This document shows, one piece after another, positions 46,113-60,000 of a stretch of DNA of 64,000 nucleotides. Below the pieces are notes generated by a model. That model saw only the letters and a list, made by a program, of their open reading frames with translations, was not told the DNA's origin and did not search any database. Positions within the stretch are counted from its first letter, which is position 1. Each line of letters opens with the position of its first letter. The position numbers and the translations under genes are program-made. This DNA comes from Sisyra terminalis (taxonomy: Eukaryota; Arthropoda; Insecta; Neuroptera; Sisyridae): NCBI GenBank assembly GCA_958496175.1, contig OY292275.1, positions 37,091,701 through 37,155,700 of the forward strand, given 5' to 3'.

Positions 46113-47089
46113 TTTTTAATGAAATATTGAGTAAAACGTCATTTAATAAAAATAAAAGCAATAGTTTATTTAAGCAACGCTTGAAAAATTTAGACAGATG
46201 GACTAATATTCTCTACTGATTCAACATTACTGTGAAATAAAGACGCCGCATACAATGAGATTGTAGTAGAGAAAGAAATAAAAGATCAAGGTTCTATTTA
46301 AATTCCTTCAGAAACAGCTTTTTCACGCATAAACAAATAAAACCCATTACTTTTTATTTCATTTTGATTAAATTTCTTTATCAATTCAGTAAATAAAAAC
46401 CAAAAACTTATCTTTTCGAAATTTAAAGAATACACAGATTACCTGGTAATCCTAGAAGCCTATGACGTTTTTTTTATTTATTTTAGCGTCACTTCTTTCA
46501 ATATTGAACAATTTATATCAATTTGATTCACAAAATGAAACAGCATTTAAAGCTGATTAAAATTGATCCAAAATATTGAGAAAAATTGAATTACTTTCTA
46601 TAATGAGCTTTTCCAAAGTAACTAAAATAATTAAACGAGCTAAATCCAGCTTAACACTGCGTTTCCCAGGTGCTACAAAAACTGGATTATATTATGTGGG
46701 TGTTTTTTAAATACGAAAATCCTTATTAATTTCGTTAAATCGCTAATAAAAAAAATTAATATTCATTTTTTTACAGATTATAACGACAAATGACAAATAA
46801 TTTAAATATTAATTAATTCAATTAATTGCATTAATTGACTATTGACTTATTTTAAAAAGTAGAGATCAAAACTTTAGTTATAGTTGAAACATTGATTAAC
46901 AGAGGGCCATCAGAAGTATAATAGTTTTAATAACGATAGTTAAAAATATTTTTCATTTTTTCAATTAAATTAATCAAAATAATCAATAAGCAGTTTTAAT
47001 AAAACAAAATTAACAAAAAATTATTTTTGCAAATGAACACAAGTCAATTATTGTGTTTTTCTTTTAGAGACAAAAGGTTTTAGTATTTG

Positions 47090-47230
47090 ATAGGCATCGC
47101 GACGCCGACGTCTTGATTGATTTTCACGGGATTACAGAAAGGGTACTCCCAAGATCATGGCGATGCACGATCTCCCTGCTTGCACTAGTTAAACGCCGCG
47201 TTCAATTGTTTAGGGTTAAGTACGATTTAA
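47090..47230. other. G/C-rich, CpG-rich block with hairpin
   Basis: Composition is near 50% G+C by eye in a strongly A+T-rich setting, with many CpGs (GCGACGCCGACGTC; AACGCCGCGTT). GCATCGC (47096) pairs with GCGATGC (47160). No long ORF. It could be a 5' non-coding exon/promoter, a structured RNA gene or an inserted fragment; I could not match it to any snRNA or tRNA I know. Confidence 0.35.
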
Positions 47231-50023
47231 AAAATAATCGTTTTCAATAAAGTGTGCAATAATCGTTTTATCAAACAATAAGCAACAATTAAAGGTTGGT
47301 GTAAATTATTTTTCAACGTTTTTATATTTAAACCGAGAAATATACTTTGAAAGAAATTTTTTAAATGAGCGCGAAAAATGTAAATATTGAAAATTGTTTT
47401 TAACATTATTGTATTTGTTGGAAACTATGTGTATTTCTCAATTAATTAATCGTTACAACAATTTTATTTTATTGTTAATTTAAGCATTATATGTTTTTTA
47501 GAAAAAGAAGAAAACAGAAAACTAATTTATTCTTGAATTATGCTTTATATCACAAGAAACACTTAGTCTGTAACTCTTTAACATATTGTTCTCTTCAAGT
47601 TCCCCATCAAGAATGTCAGAATGAGTTATAATTAAATCCTTCAAGCACCCTACGTGATACAAGAAGTGTCAACTTAGCAAGTGAAATATAAATTAGCATA
47701 ATCCGCATTTTTCACGTTTCCACGTGCTTTATGTAAAAAAAAAAAATGTTAAAAAATAAAAATTTAGTTTCTTTGATTTTTTTTCTTTAGATTTATAAAA
47801 TTACTTCGTTCCTTACAAAATATTGATCGTAGGTTGGATGTAGTTATTCAAATTATAGAAGCACGATGACCTATGTTAACATTGTCCTTAGAGGGTTGGG
47901 TTCGGTGACGTAAATAAGATTGATATAAATATCGTAAATATGCTACATGAAAAGTTCTATATCGATTAGTCTATATACTATTTCATTGTTTACAGTAATA
48001 TATTATCTTCATTAACTTTCATATTTATTTTATCATTTTGAGAAAAATAATACAAAATATAAGTACTAGGTAGTATTCTATATATTGAACTCTTAAATTG
48101 TTAAATATCTTCGTCGTTAAATTTACTACTGTTATCGCATTGTCAGAATTGTTTTCCAAAAATTGAATCAAATAAGAAATACTTTTTGAAAAAACAAAAC
48201 ATATTTTTGATTTTTTTAACTTGCAATAGCTAATTGTTATATTTTGTCTTCGTCAAAGATATTCTAATTATTTCAATAAATAATATTCTTAATTAACTTT
48301 CTTTTGTCTAGTGTCTAGACTTAAGTAAAATATAAATTGAAGTCTCATCAGAACAAAGGCATAGATGTATTTATTACAGAATATTGAAACTGACCCATTA
48401 TATAATTATGTATTTTAGAAGATATACAAGTATGTACAAATGAGCACGAGAGTTATATTTAGAGTCAACAATTTACATTCCTCATTCTTTCAACTTAAAC
48501 CACATATTTTCGCCAATTTAGTAATTTAAGAAACATTACGTCAAATACCATGCTGATAATTCAATTTCATTCAAATCATTTAATTATAAGTAATGTAAAT
48601 TTTAAAAAGGAATTGTTAATTTATTGAAAATAAGGAACGTTTTTTGTAATAATAAAATTGCTAGGAAATGTCTGCATATAATTTTTTTAAAATAAATTTA
48701 ATTATAAAATATTTTAGTTCATGGTTTTTATTGTAATAATGGTAACTGTTGCAAAACTTTTAATCTATCGATCGTAATTAAAAGTTTTCCAAAATAAAAT
48801 GATCCATTGTTGACGTAATGAACAATGTAATTTCAATCGTTAGGTTCTCGATTCAAACCTCTCAACGAGCAAAGTTTTTTTTCCAATCTACTGAAGTATC
48901 AATCTTGATTATTCAGGAGCGTAGATATCTTATCTTAGGCACAAAATTAAGTGTCACACTAAATAAGCTTGAAAAATATATCAATTAGCTCAAAAGTTGC
49001 ATGTAATCCAATAGGCGGAGACACAAATGCCTTAATATTATTTTTACTGGCATCGCTACATCGATTTTTATTGCCTATGACAGTATTTTTCACTTCAAAA
49101 TTCTAAAACATTTTAACAATTAGAACTACTGATAAAAACTTCCTCAACTCGCCTTGTAATCTATGATTTTATGACAGTGGCAATACAATATTAAATTGAG
49201 CAATTTTATGCCATCGGTTTGGTAACTAATAATAGTTATACATAAACCCCCGAAAAAGCTCTATAAAACACAATAATCGATAGGTATTTATTCTTTTACA
49301 AAGAAAATTTTTGAAAAACTTTTCAGGGTTTAAGTATTCAGGAAATTTCTTCACCTTTTATGTGAAAGAAATACCAAATAGTTAAAATGAAAAGTTATTG
49401 CATATCCTTTTAAAAAAGACATCTTTAAAACTAAGGGTTTTGATAATTTTTAAAGCAGTTTTTTGAATAATTTTTACAACAGATTCATAGAAAATAGAAT
49501 GATAGAAAAACTAATAAGCATAATACAATTGAAAAGGATAATTATGATCATCAAATGTAGTTTGTTCTTTTAAAAGTCCCTGGGGGGGGGTTATCAAATT
49601 GGTTGTTAATTATGTTTTCAGTGATTTAATTATGTTTCAAAAAACTCCTTCCAGTGACTCAAATTAACTTTACATGACGGTTATATGTTATGTTCTTTTC
49701 TGTTGCATACTTTTACATATTCAAAAAACGGCTTCAAAGTCGTCTTTTTTGACAGGGACCTCTTTGAAGCATGATAAAACATTATACCTCAAACAAAACA
49801 AAACAATCCTTAAGAACATTTTATAATTCATACTCTTATTCAAGATCGCATCATTACATAAACGCAGGAGATAAATGTTTAGGATTCAGTTTTTTGTAAG
49901 GTTCAGCTCAACAGGTATTATAGGTATTTAAAGCTTACTAAAAATCAGTTTGTGTTTTATGGAAAACATTTCTTATAAAACGAACCCGGTAATATCATAT
50001 TTGTGTTCAAATAAGTTAATTTT

Positions 50024-50180
50024 AGCCTACTAGTGGCCCAGTGGTTAAGATGATCGCTCCAAAACTGGTAGGTACTGGGATCGATCTTCGTATCAAGCAA
50101 ATTTTCTATATTTCTTGATTTACGGTTTTTATTAAAAACCTTGGCAGTTATCAATTGATGATAAAAAATAACTTGCTTCA
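50024..50180 (+). mobile_element. tRNA-headed SINE, copy 3
   Basis: Plus strand: AGCCTACTAGTGGCCCAGTG then GTTAAGATGATCGCTCC (box A region), AAAACTGGTAGGTACTGG, GATCGATCTTCGTATCAAG (box B region), TTTCTTGATTTACGG and a 3' part ending near GCAGTTATCAATTGATGATA. Confidence 0.7.
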
Positions 50181-50403
50181 ATAAATTTCAAAACAGAAGC
50201 CCTATGCGTAAGTGAAGTATTCCAAAGACTTACGTATTAGTTCAATGACACAATTATTTAATTTTTTTTCTTGTGGTTAATTCGATATTTACGACGTTTA
50301 TTCGTAATTGGTTTAGTTTCAGTTCATTTAATTCAATTTAATATTAAATTAATATTTGAAAATAAGAAATATATTTTTGCCTCTACCGTATAAAAGATAT
50401 ATA

Positions 50404-50538
50404 TATAATAATATATTAGGACCTTTCCTTTAGGAATATATCCTAAATATTAAATTAATTAAATATTAAGATGTCCTAATATATTAGGACCAAATCCTTT
50501 TATTGCTTTCAATATTATGGTCCTAATATATTATTATA
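50404..50538. mobile_element. Palindromic MITE with nested palindrome
   Basis: Outer arms TATAATAATATATTAGGACC (50404-50423) and its exact reverse complement (50519-50538). A third, inner copy of the same words forms the palindrome GTCCTAATATATTAGGAC (about 50473-50490). It is 135 bp. Confidence 0.65.
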
Positions 50539-51508
50539 CAATACGTGTATCAACCTTCAAAACAATCAAAATTGTAGACGCATAGTATATAGAGTTATAA
50601 AATATTTATAAGAATACTAATAATTAGTTGTAAATTTAGACAAGAATATAATTTTCAAATAAATTTTAAAGCAACAAAAGTTGTTTTAGTGTGCAATAAT
50701 GGAACTAGTGGACTTTCTAATTATTCAAATTGTTTTCATGATCTTTGTGATTAAAATCATGATTTTATGTTTATAATTTGTCTATTTAAACATATAAAAA
50801 CATTAAAAAAAAAATTTTCAATTATCAAAAATCAGAACAGCAACAAGATATTTACAGTTATTTAAATTTAAAAATTAGGTACATTCTCAGACTTCAACGA
50901 CATCGTCATTACCATATTTTGTCACATCCCTCAAAACTTGCCTCTCGCTCATCTTTGAAGCCTATGCTATATCTAAAAAATCCCTCAATTAATTTTGATG
51001 GATTAACTAAAAAGCCCTATATTTTGTTTTTATTACTCCAATTACATCATTTATTAATATGGTGGTCAAAAAAACTCATAAAACCATAATTAAATTAATT
51101 TTCATGCAATTAAAATAAATTTTTATTTATTTTTCAATTCCCCCTTCAAATCTTTTGATTCCTCTGCTGAGTTTGTTTAAATTATTATTGTTAACTGATG
51201 GATGCTCTCCATTAAGTAATTAATTGACATAAAATGGAGACTGCAGTGGTGCACTTTGAAACGATTTTTTTTCTCACTAATCAATAAAAATCGAACTTTA
51301 TTAAACTTGATACAGAAATTTTCCGTTATTATTCTTAAAAACATTTATTTTTGGACGATTAAGTAATATTTTCTCTTAAAATTAATTCATTATTGATCTT
51401 TGACCATTGTATATTTGTGCAATCATTACAAATTTTAATTCAATAAGTAGTATATAGTACTACTGTACTAATTGTAAAGCGAGTTCTTATATTGAATGAA
51501 ACATTTTT

Positions 51509-51614
51509 GATATTAAAGTGTTAATATTTTAAAATATTATAAATATTTTCTCATATTTTAAATGCATATGTACTTTTTCGATATTTTGAAATATTAACAC
51601 TTTAACATAAAAAA
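51509..51614. repeat. Inverted repeat around TATTAAAGTGTTAATATTTT
   Basis: TATTAAAGTGTTAATATTTT (from about 51511) faces GAAATATTAACACTTTAACA (from about 51587). It is about 105 bp overall and probably a small palindromic MITE. Confidence 0.55.
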
Positions 51615-51883
51615 TTGTTGATTTAATAGTACCTATGTACTTCTTAAATATAAATTTTATAAACAGTAATGCTTGCTTGGTATTGTATTATACGACAGAA
51701 AAAATTATAAGTAAATAGAGTAGCAATTTTGTTTTGCTAAAAAGAATACCGTTTTGCTAATAATAGTGTATTTCCCTGTGGTAGAAAATTTTACAAATAC
51801 ATTTTTTTTTAAATAAAAAATAGTTTAATTCCTTAGACTTATTTCCTGTGGTTTTGTTTTTGTGATTCTAAGGCAGTGTTTTT

Positions 51884-52400
51884 TAACTTTTTAAGTGAGC
51901 CGTACCTTTTTGAATAATTGAAAAATGTGTTTCAATTTTTTATTTTAGAAAAATACAATTTTTTGCAAAACTTAATGAAGTTTACTATCCAATTTTTTTC
52001 CGTATTCTCAAAAATATCTTCCCACCCTTGGGAATGCCAAATTGCACTTAAAAACATTGATGTTAAAAATATCGAGGTTTAAGAACGATATATCGATTTT
52101 TTTCGATGGTTTTTACCCCCATTTAAATATATTAATATAAACTATTTCTTAAATAACCATTTCTTAAATACCGTTAGTTAATAACCTAACGCGTTATATT
52201 GTAAACTGGCAGAGCTCACAAATCAACGCTTGTATCTGTAGATGAACGGGACAGAAGGTGGCGTTATGACAATATCGTTCATAAAACATTGCTCATGAAA
52301 AAGGAAATACCATCGTTGTTTTAGGTTTCAACATCGATGTTTATGAACGATATATCGATGTTTGAAAAAACACCGCATCGATTAAGAAACACTTTTCTTA
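51884..52400. mobile_element. Possible hAT-like element with ATATCGAT repeats
   Basis: Begins GCAGTGTTTTTTAACTTTTT, an hAT-like terminus; a matching ATTAAGAAACACTT lies at about 52380. Inside, GAACGATATATCGAT occurs at about 52084 and 52345. The ends are diverged and no clear target duplication is seen. Confidence 0.35.
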
Positions 52401-52559
52401 AAGCAACAATAACAAATTATTTTCGACTAGAGCTTACTAGAGCATTAAGTAATTATTTTTTACTATTCGTACTATAGTAGGTACCCAACAATGAACTCTG
52501 CTATACACGTACATAGCTATAACTATAGCGATAACAGTAACTAGAGCAAGCAAAACTTT

Positions 52560-52975
52560 TTCACTTGATATTACAGTAGTAAAGTTTTTTTTTTAATTAT
52601 TCTAAAAATACTATAAAAAAAGTATTATTTTTAAGAGTAATATACCTACCGAAAGTAACTTCGGATACTTTTTAAAAAGTAACTTATCTAGTATCTAGAT
52701 CAATGGTTCTTAACCTTGTTAGGTGTACTGACCCCCTCAAGTTTCATATGCACATTCACTGAATCCTTCTTAACTGGAAAATAAAATATATTTTTTTCAA
52801 ATTCAAAACATAGGTTAATATTATGCATAGGTCATATGAGTTAGGGTGTGATTTGACCTCCGCCGAACCCGCGAGACTGACTCACCGAATCTTTGAGGTT
52901 CGATTGAACTCAGGTTAAGAACTACTGATTTAGGCACTTTCCAAAAGTATCTTTGACGGCCTTGCTAATATTTAA
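52560..52975. repeat. Old interspersed repeat split by a MITE
   Basis: The left part (AAGAGTAATATACCTACCG, AAAGTAACTTCGGATACTTT) and right part (AAAGTATCTTTGACGGCC, TTGCTAA) become continuous with the repeat at 37593 (reverse orientation) when 52701-52927 is taken out. Confidence 0.55.
52701..52927. mobile_element. hAT-type MITE (CAGTGGTTCTTAA family), copy 2
   Basis: Left CAATGGTTCTTAACCTTG and right AGGTTAAGAACTACTG are inverted repeats. Flanks ATCTAGAT and ATTTAGGC are weakly similar (five of eight). It aligns with 26993-27231 in the same orientation. It is 227 bp with no ORF. Confidence 0.75.
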
Positions 52976-54064
52976 ATTTCTACGTTTCCTATCGTAATCA
53001 ACTATATATTTAAACCTTAGGAATCACCGTAACAAAAAAAGGTCAGTGGTTTTCGAGCTATTTACTTATTAACAGATAGAAAAAGAGAAAGAAAGTGGAG
53101 TTAGATTTTATACACATAAAGAAAAAAAGAAGGATTGGTGACGAGACTTGATTTGTCGGATTAAAAGTGTTCAACCATATTTAATTGTGGTTCATATATT
53201 CTCATTATTAACTTTACACATACTTCTGTAAATAGTTGTTACCGTGTTTTCGCTACAATAATGTGAGGCGAAATTTTATATTATTATACTTTTATCAGAT
53301 ATTGATAAATGGAAGAGTAGTATTTCCGACGCCACTGTTTGTAAGCAGCAATGATAATCATCAAATTGTTAAAACGGAATAGAGAAAAAAGAGTTTGGGC
53401 GAGAAGAAAATATTATGTTAGAGACGTTTTCACAATTCGTCTCGACATTTATTACAATTACAATCCAGTGGGTTCGTGTTTAGTGATCGTCTAACATATT
53501 TGAAATATTTTTAGTTCGTAAAACTTTCTATGATTGTTATCCCACGGGAACATCTGGTTTTAAAGAGTATTTTTTTAACTTGCTGAGTAAGTTCTTGTGG
53601 GACAATATCAGCTAAGATTAATTTTTTATTTAATTATACGAAACTCTTTTGAAATATGTTCATTTTATATATAGTTCTAAAATTAATTACATTTTTCGAG
53701 ATAAACAAATACGAAAATTGTTGTTTCAAAATACAAAAGGCAAAATACAACTATAATCAAATTTTCAAATTAATGCAAAAAGGTCACAGAAGCCATCAAC
53801 TTAATAAAAAATTCATTTACAGAGCTACCACTTGGTTAAATTAATCTCATTGTTAGTAAATAAATTGGATTTAATATCATGATTTGAAGGTTGATAAATT
53901 TTAACAAATTATAATTATAATTATTTTAAAATAAATAAGCAACAATTAATTTAACAATGTTGTTTTTTTCAATTTACTAAATATTTTCATAATGAGTATT
54001 ATGTATTAAAAATTGTTTATAAGTTTATTAACTTTTTGGTTTCAGATTAGTAACCGGCAAGTAA

Positions 54065-57000
54065 ATGGCGACTCCTACAAAAGAAGAAAATATCAATTTG
54101 ACAATTTTAGATTCACCAACAAAAAGGTATCTACACAATACTGGCATCTCATTTTTTGCCCAAAAACTTATTGCAAAGGTCAACATAAAATATCAATTAA
54201 CCAGAACATCTTTAGTTTATTTATGATAGTTTATATTTATAAAAAAATAAATATTCAAAGAGAATGGAAGTATCATATGTGCAGTAAATATTTTTTTTTG
54301 CTATTTTAATTTGTTATGTATATTTAAGTATTTTGTAACAATGGAGGAAATGTGAAGTTTTCAAATTGCTTGTATTGTTTGTTAACAATGCATTTAGTGG
54401 TGGTCGTATGGTCAAATAAGTTAACCCAATTGCAATTAAAATGACCTAAATTAATTCAAAAAAGTGATTTTAATTTATTTGCGAATGAAATAAATTGTTC
54501 ACTTCGTATAAGTCCATAGTTCTAAACGCAGCAATTTTAATTAATCTTAAGGATGATTTATTTGTATACAAAGATTTATATTTTTTTAATTATTTTAGTG
54601 TTCGTAGTGCCGAAAATGGCGAAGATGATTCGTATGATCCCCATGTCCATCGAACAAGATCACATCCAACAACGTGAGTATTTCTTGCAAGAAACATTCA
54701 TTTCTTACATCACTTAAATGTGTTAGGAAGTCTAATATATGTGATTGTAAAATAATTTTCAAAAAAATTGTAAACATAATATTTCTTACAAAATTGTTGA
54801 TTCATAAAAACCACTTTGTACGTCAAAAGCCTTAAGTATTATTTATTTCAATGCCTTTGTAATTCGCTGGGGTCTCCCCTTCTCATAACCGTATATGACG
54901 TACTGTAATACCATAATCCAGAGATCGCCAAACTTTTTTAATCATCGATCCCTATATAATTTTTGAAACCCCTCATCGACTCTGATAAAAGTAATCTTCA
55001 GTTAATAATACTATCAGTGTTTGTACATTTATTTTATGATTTTATAGTTTATTCATACATTGTTTGGTAATAGTTAAATAAAGAATATCAATTGAAGAAA
55101 CATTCAAAAATTTTGCACACACGGCTGGACACTGATTACTTGCATATTAAGAACTGTTTTCTTTCAACCTCTGAATAGTGTTAAATCGACCCTAAGAGGT
55201 CTAAATTGACCACTTTAGCGATTTCTGCCGTAAATGTAATTCCTTATACATAGTTATTTACTTCAACTTCCTGTGAAAATTGAAACATATAGGATTTAGA
55301 ACTTTGGAGAATAAATTTTTGTACAGAATTTTCGGTTTGAAATTTTTCCCTCTTTACCTAAAAAAACTACTTCTTTTCTGTCTCTTGTTTATATTGTTAC
55401 GTTTTCGATTCGTTTTCGGACATAAATCAATAACATTTAGTTATTACTGTTAAACTTAAACGTAACAGTTTCGTAATTGACACTTTTCGTAATTTTTTCG
55501 ATACTGTTCTGGCGAATGTCGATCACCTTACTTATATACCAATTTGCAATTTCAGGTTCGAGACTGTTCCAGATACGTCATGTAGTTTCTAATGTTTCTA
55601 TCTCTTTCTACCCCATAGTAGAATTTCACGGAGAGTGTTCTGGAACATCTTCTGTCTCTCTTCAATCTAATTTTTAGAACTTTCGAATGTTTAATTTCTA
55701 AGTCCATAACAATAGTATATGAAAACTGCAGTCAAAAGATTTTTTAGTTAGGAAATTACATTGTGTTCTTAAAGAATATGCCGTCAAACAGGTTTGGGGA
55801 TGGGAAGTTGAATGTGTATGATCTCCACACTATAATACGAATAATAGAAAAATTATTATAACGTCTATTTCCGCTAAGGTGAAAAAATATTTAAATATTG
55901 AAGTATCTCTTTACTCGAGTAAAATTTCAAGATTCGTAATCGAGTTAAAAATACATTCATGCGAGTATAACAACGATCCACTAATTAGAAGGATTCTTAG
56001 TGCACTTATTAATGAGTTATATATTAATTTAAAAAAAGAAGTGAACATATGAAACTTTTAATAAATTATGCAAGAAAAAACTGCCATATTTAGACTTCAA
56101 CTATCTTCAATAAGCCAAAAAATACTCCGTTTGACAAAAATCGAGGAAATTGAGATCATCTTTTCCTGTGTCTTATTTAATTTATCTCTAATCCATTTTA
56201 TACCCTACTGGTGATAAATGGTTTTACTTCAGTGTAAATGTATTTTTGGAAAGACTCTTTTGTGTTTTCCTTTTCTCATAGTGGAAGGTTTCAGGTATCT
56301 ACATTAATCAGAAATCCCTAAATTTTTGAAAACAACTTTATTTTATGAAACCATGAGTATACCCAGGATCGAGCACTAAGTATCTGGTTATTCAATATAC
56401 ATAGAAATATAAGGAGAAGAACAGAAATTAAATAAGCTCATGAACGGTTCTGTGAAGAAACTAAAAGGTAATATCTAGTACCTAGTAATACCTAAAATGT
56501 TCAGCCAAATAGCCAAATATTAACACTTAAACTTTTTTATTCATTTTTTTGAGATATTTCAGATCCATAGAATTGTTTTTCTTTGCCTGCTTCTACCTCA
56601 CTTTGATTAAGATCTCTAGTATGACTATGTATGAAACTTTAAACACTATAGCATTTCAATTGATAAAATTAGATACTGCAAAATGATTTCTATAAGACCA
56701 AGAAAGATACACATTTTTGTGGTTCTTATGTCGACCATGCATGATTACGGTTTAATTTCTTGACGAATAATAATGTATTTTACACTAAAATTATCTTTAG
56801 ATTTTCGTCTACTGCAGCAAAATATAGCAAATTTTTCAAATGAAGTATTTTTAGTTTGTTTTACACCATCTTACAGATGAAAAAATTCCAAAAAGAGATT
56901 TAATTCATCACTAAATTATTGAAGTTCTATTTTAGCCAAAAGTTTCAACATCATTTTGACGACATATTTACCAAAAATAGGAAAAATGAAGCTGTAATCA

Positions 57001-60000
57001 TGGTGATAGGAAGGTGTACTTTTGTGTGACCTATTGGTATCTGTTGATGATAGGTGCATTCTTGGCATAGGGTGATAGAAAGATTCTAACATAAGAATTT
57101 TTTTTTCAACATACTCAAATATATCGCTATGTCCCAAAATCATTTTAAATCAATATTCACCAAAATACATAACAAATTACAGATGGAATCCTGCACGGCT
57201 TACTTTAGTATATATATACCGATTTTGGTCCCATATTTTCTTAATAAACTAAAATAATTCAACAAGAAATATAGATAATGCATCCTTGGAATGGCGACTT
57301 TGAATGAAGCCCAAGTCATTGAGACCCTTAGAACTTGAATCCGTAACTAATTGGTAGTCTTCTCGTACATTATGGGCTTCGTAAATCAAATAATAATTTG
57401 TTTAACATCTTACAAAAGAATCAAGATATAACCCAGAGAAACTTAATAGAAATTTCAATCATTGCATTATGTACAGTTTTATTTTATTTTTTTCAGTAAT
57501 TTTGAAACGTTGGTTCATTTGCTCAAAGGTAGCTTGGGCACTGGTATTCTTGCCATGCCCCAAGCTTTCAATAATTCTGGATACGTGAACGGATTCATAT
57601 CAACACTATTTTTAGGAGCTTTGTGTACCTACTGTCTTCATGTTTTGGTAAGGTTTTAGTTTCTCGTAAAATTTGATCTTTCCTAAGCTGATAACTTGTT
57701 CGTAGGTTCAAGCTCAATATGCAATGTGCAAAAAAATCAAAGTTCCGATATTAACTTATCCTGAATCGATGAAATTGGCTCTCGAAAACGGACCAAACTG
57801 TTTACGACGTTTTGCAAACGCTTCACCGTAAGTCGTAAAAGAATTTATTTAATCATTTAAAAAAAATATTATGTGTTCTTTTTCAGGTTAATTGTTGATG
57901 TATTCTTAATTACGTACCAATTAGGAATTTGTTGCGTTTATGTAATGTTTTCGGCAGAAAATATAAAACAAGTATGTGACCCCTACACACCGGAACGTTA
58001 TTCAGTTGTGTGGTATTGCGTTTTACTTTTATTACCTCTTATATTCATAATCAGTATAAGAAATTTGAAATTGTTGGCTCCTTTTTCATCTTTGGCGAAT
58101 GTTATTACGTTTGTGGGACTCGGTATTGTTCTGTATTATATACTACAAGATTTTCCAAGTATCAGTGAACGAGAACCGTTTGGTACAGCAAGAAACTACG
58201 CATTATATTTTGGAACCACATTATTCGCACTTGAAGCTGTTGGAGTTGTAAGTAGAAAAACTGCATATTCTATGAAACAACTATAGCGCTTATTATTTAT
58301 GTAAAGTTAATATGAATTTATTACGAAAATTGGAGGACGTTTTTTTAAAGTTTGTTAAATAAATACTGTGGAATAATAGGCATAACTATTTTACATTTCT
58401 ATAAATCAAGGCGCACATCTTGATTGTAACTAACTTTTCGCTTCCTATAATTAGTCTCTAAAAATGAACAATGAGAATACAGTACAATGGTGCCCAAATT
58501 AGATTAGTTTTTGCAAACCGAAACCAACAATTAATATTAGATTTTTTCTTTTGTATTAGCTGGGTGTTTCAGGATGATATTAGTTGAGCCTCACTACTGC
58601 AGCTTCGGGGTTTACTGTGTTTCCTGGGTTCCTACTTCACCTAGTTAAGACCTGGACGAACTTCACCAATCAACGCATTAAATGCTTTTTGACTATTTCA
58701 GTTCCAGGACTTTATATTCCAGTTCTTCATGTCACCACTCTTTCAGAGCATCGCATTCCCATAGAATGTGAGAAGCGATTTTATCCTCTGCCTGGCAGAG
58801 CCTGCATTTGGGATCACCAACATGTAATCCCATAATATGCAGGTGCTTCCTTATTTTGCAGTCATTGGTAGTTAGGCTCATTACCGCTCTGACCTGCTTT
58901 GGAAGACCAAGTATTTCAGTAGTTAGTTTCAGGGATGGTTCTCCCATTATCCTCTTACTGTGCTTTTGTCCGGTGGTGCTCCTCCATATTGTGCAGTGAT
59001 TTTTATAAACCCATTTTTGGATGGTATTTTGCACTGCCGATCTTGTAACACTAAGTACAGGCTGTGGGCCTGTGAATAATGTTCGGGATTCACGCCGGGT
59101 AAGGACATCAACCCTTTTGTTGCCTTTAATACCCTTATGGTTCGGCACTTATCTCAAGTTAACCTTGTTTTTCGATATCAGGCTTATAAAGACATCTTTA
59201 CATTCCCAGCTCAGTTTCGAGCTGATCAGGGTTTAGCAAGTGTTTTCAATACGGCTTGACTATCGGTGAATATGTGGATCGTGCTGTTTTTAAAGCACCT
59301 TCTAAGACATTCCCATGTACCCGTGTCCCTATTAGAATATTTTTTTAATTTTTTTTTAACATTTTGTCTAATTTCAATTAAGTTACAATAAAGAAAAATA
59401 TAAAAGTTTTTAATAAAGACAACCTATTCAATTGTTGAAATGAAAATTTAATATTGGTGAATTTACTCTATGGAGGAATCTCTACTATGTCGAGGACGAA
59501 GGCTACACGAAAGCTCTCGAACGTAGTTTGAACGTGATTTTATCTCAAAACTGACACTAAACCGAAACTCCGATTAAGTGTGGAAACCTGCTGAAACCGA
59601 ATTTCGGTCGGCCACCAATGTACAATACTGAATGAATTCATTACGTACTTATTCTCCGTTTCAATTTTAGAGAGGGTTGACAAAATATTAAAATAATTAC
59701 CAGAGTCAGAAAACCAAATTAAATTTTAGATCTCAAAGTTAAACCTCTTAGCTCTCAATGAGATTTTTGAGTTTTAAGTTATTTTTATATCAATAGTATA
59801 CCATACCTGGGACGAAGGCTTTTGAGATCTAAATTACAATTTCTTCGTACGTTTTGAATGATGTATTAATATACTTTTTGAATTTATCCCAGATCATTTC
59901 TTTGGAAAACAATATGGAAACGCCGAAATCATTTGGAACTCCTTTCGGCGTTTTAAACGTCGGTATGGGAGTTGTTACTATAATGTACGCAGTTTTCGGT

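Larger units (their letters stand above)
46113..54064. other. Gene-free interval CDK11 to PAT-1
   Basis: 8.0 kb between divergent genes; it should contain both promoters. Features: a G/C-rich block with hairpin (47090-47230), SINE copy 3 (50024), palindromic elements (50404, 51509), a possible element at 51884-52400, and the nested repeat 52560-52975. I see no coding exon. About 47240-50020 shows nothing I recognise. The PAT-1 start lies 19 bases after an acceptor-like TTTCAG, so a 5' UTR exon probably lies upstream. Confidence 0.6.

Noticed and set aside
48838..48890. Possible tRNA or SINE box B (GGTTCTCGATTCAAACC)
   Set aside because: No box A at the right distance and no cloverleaf could be drawn.
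58808..59236. Plus-strand frames of 63 and 71 codons
   Set aside because: Antisense to the LINE RNase H fragment.
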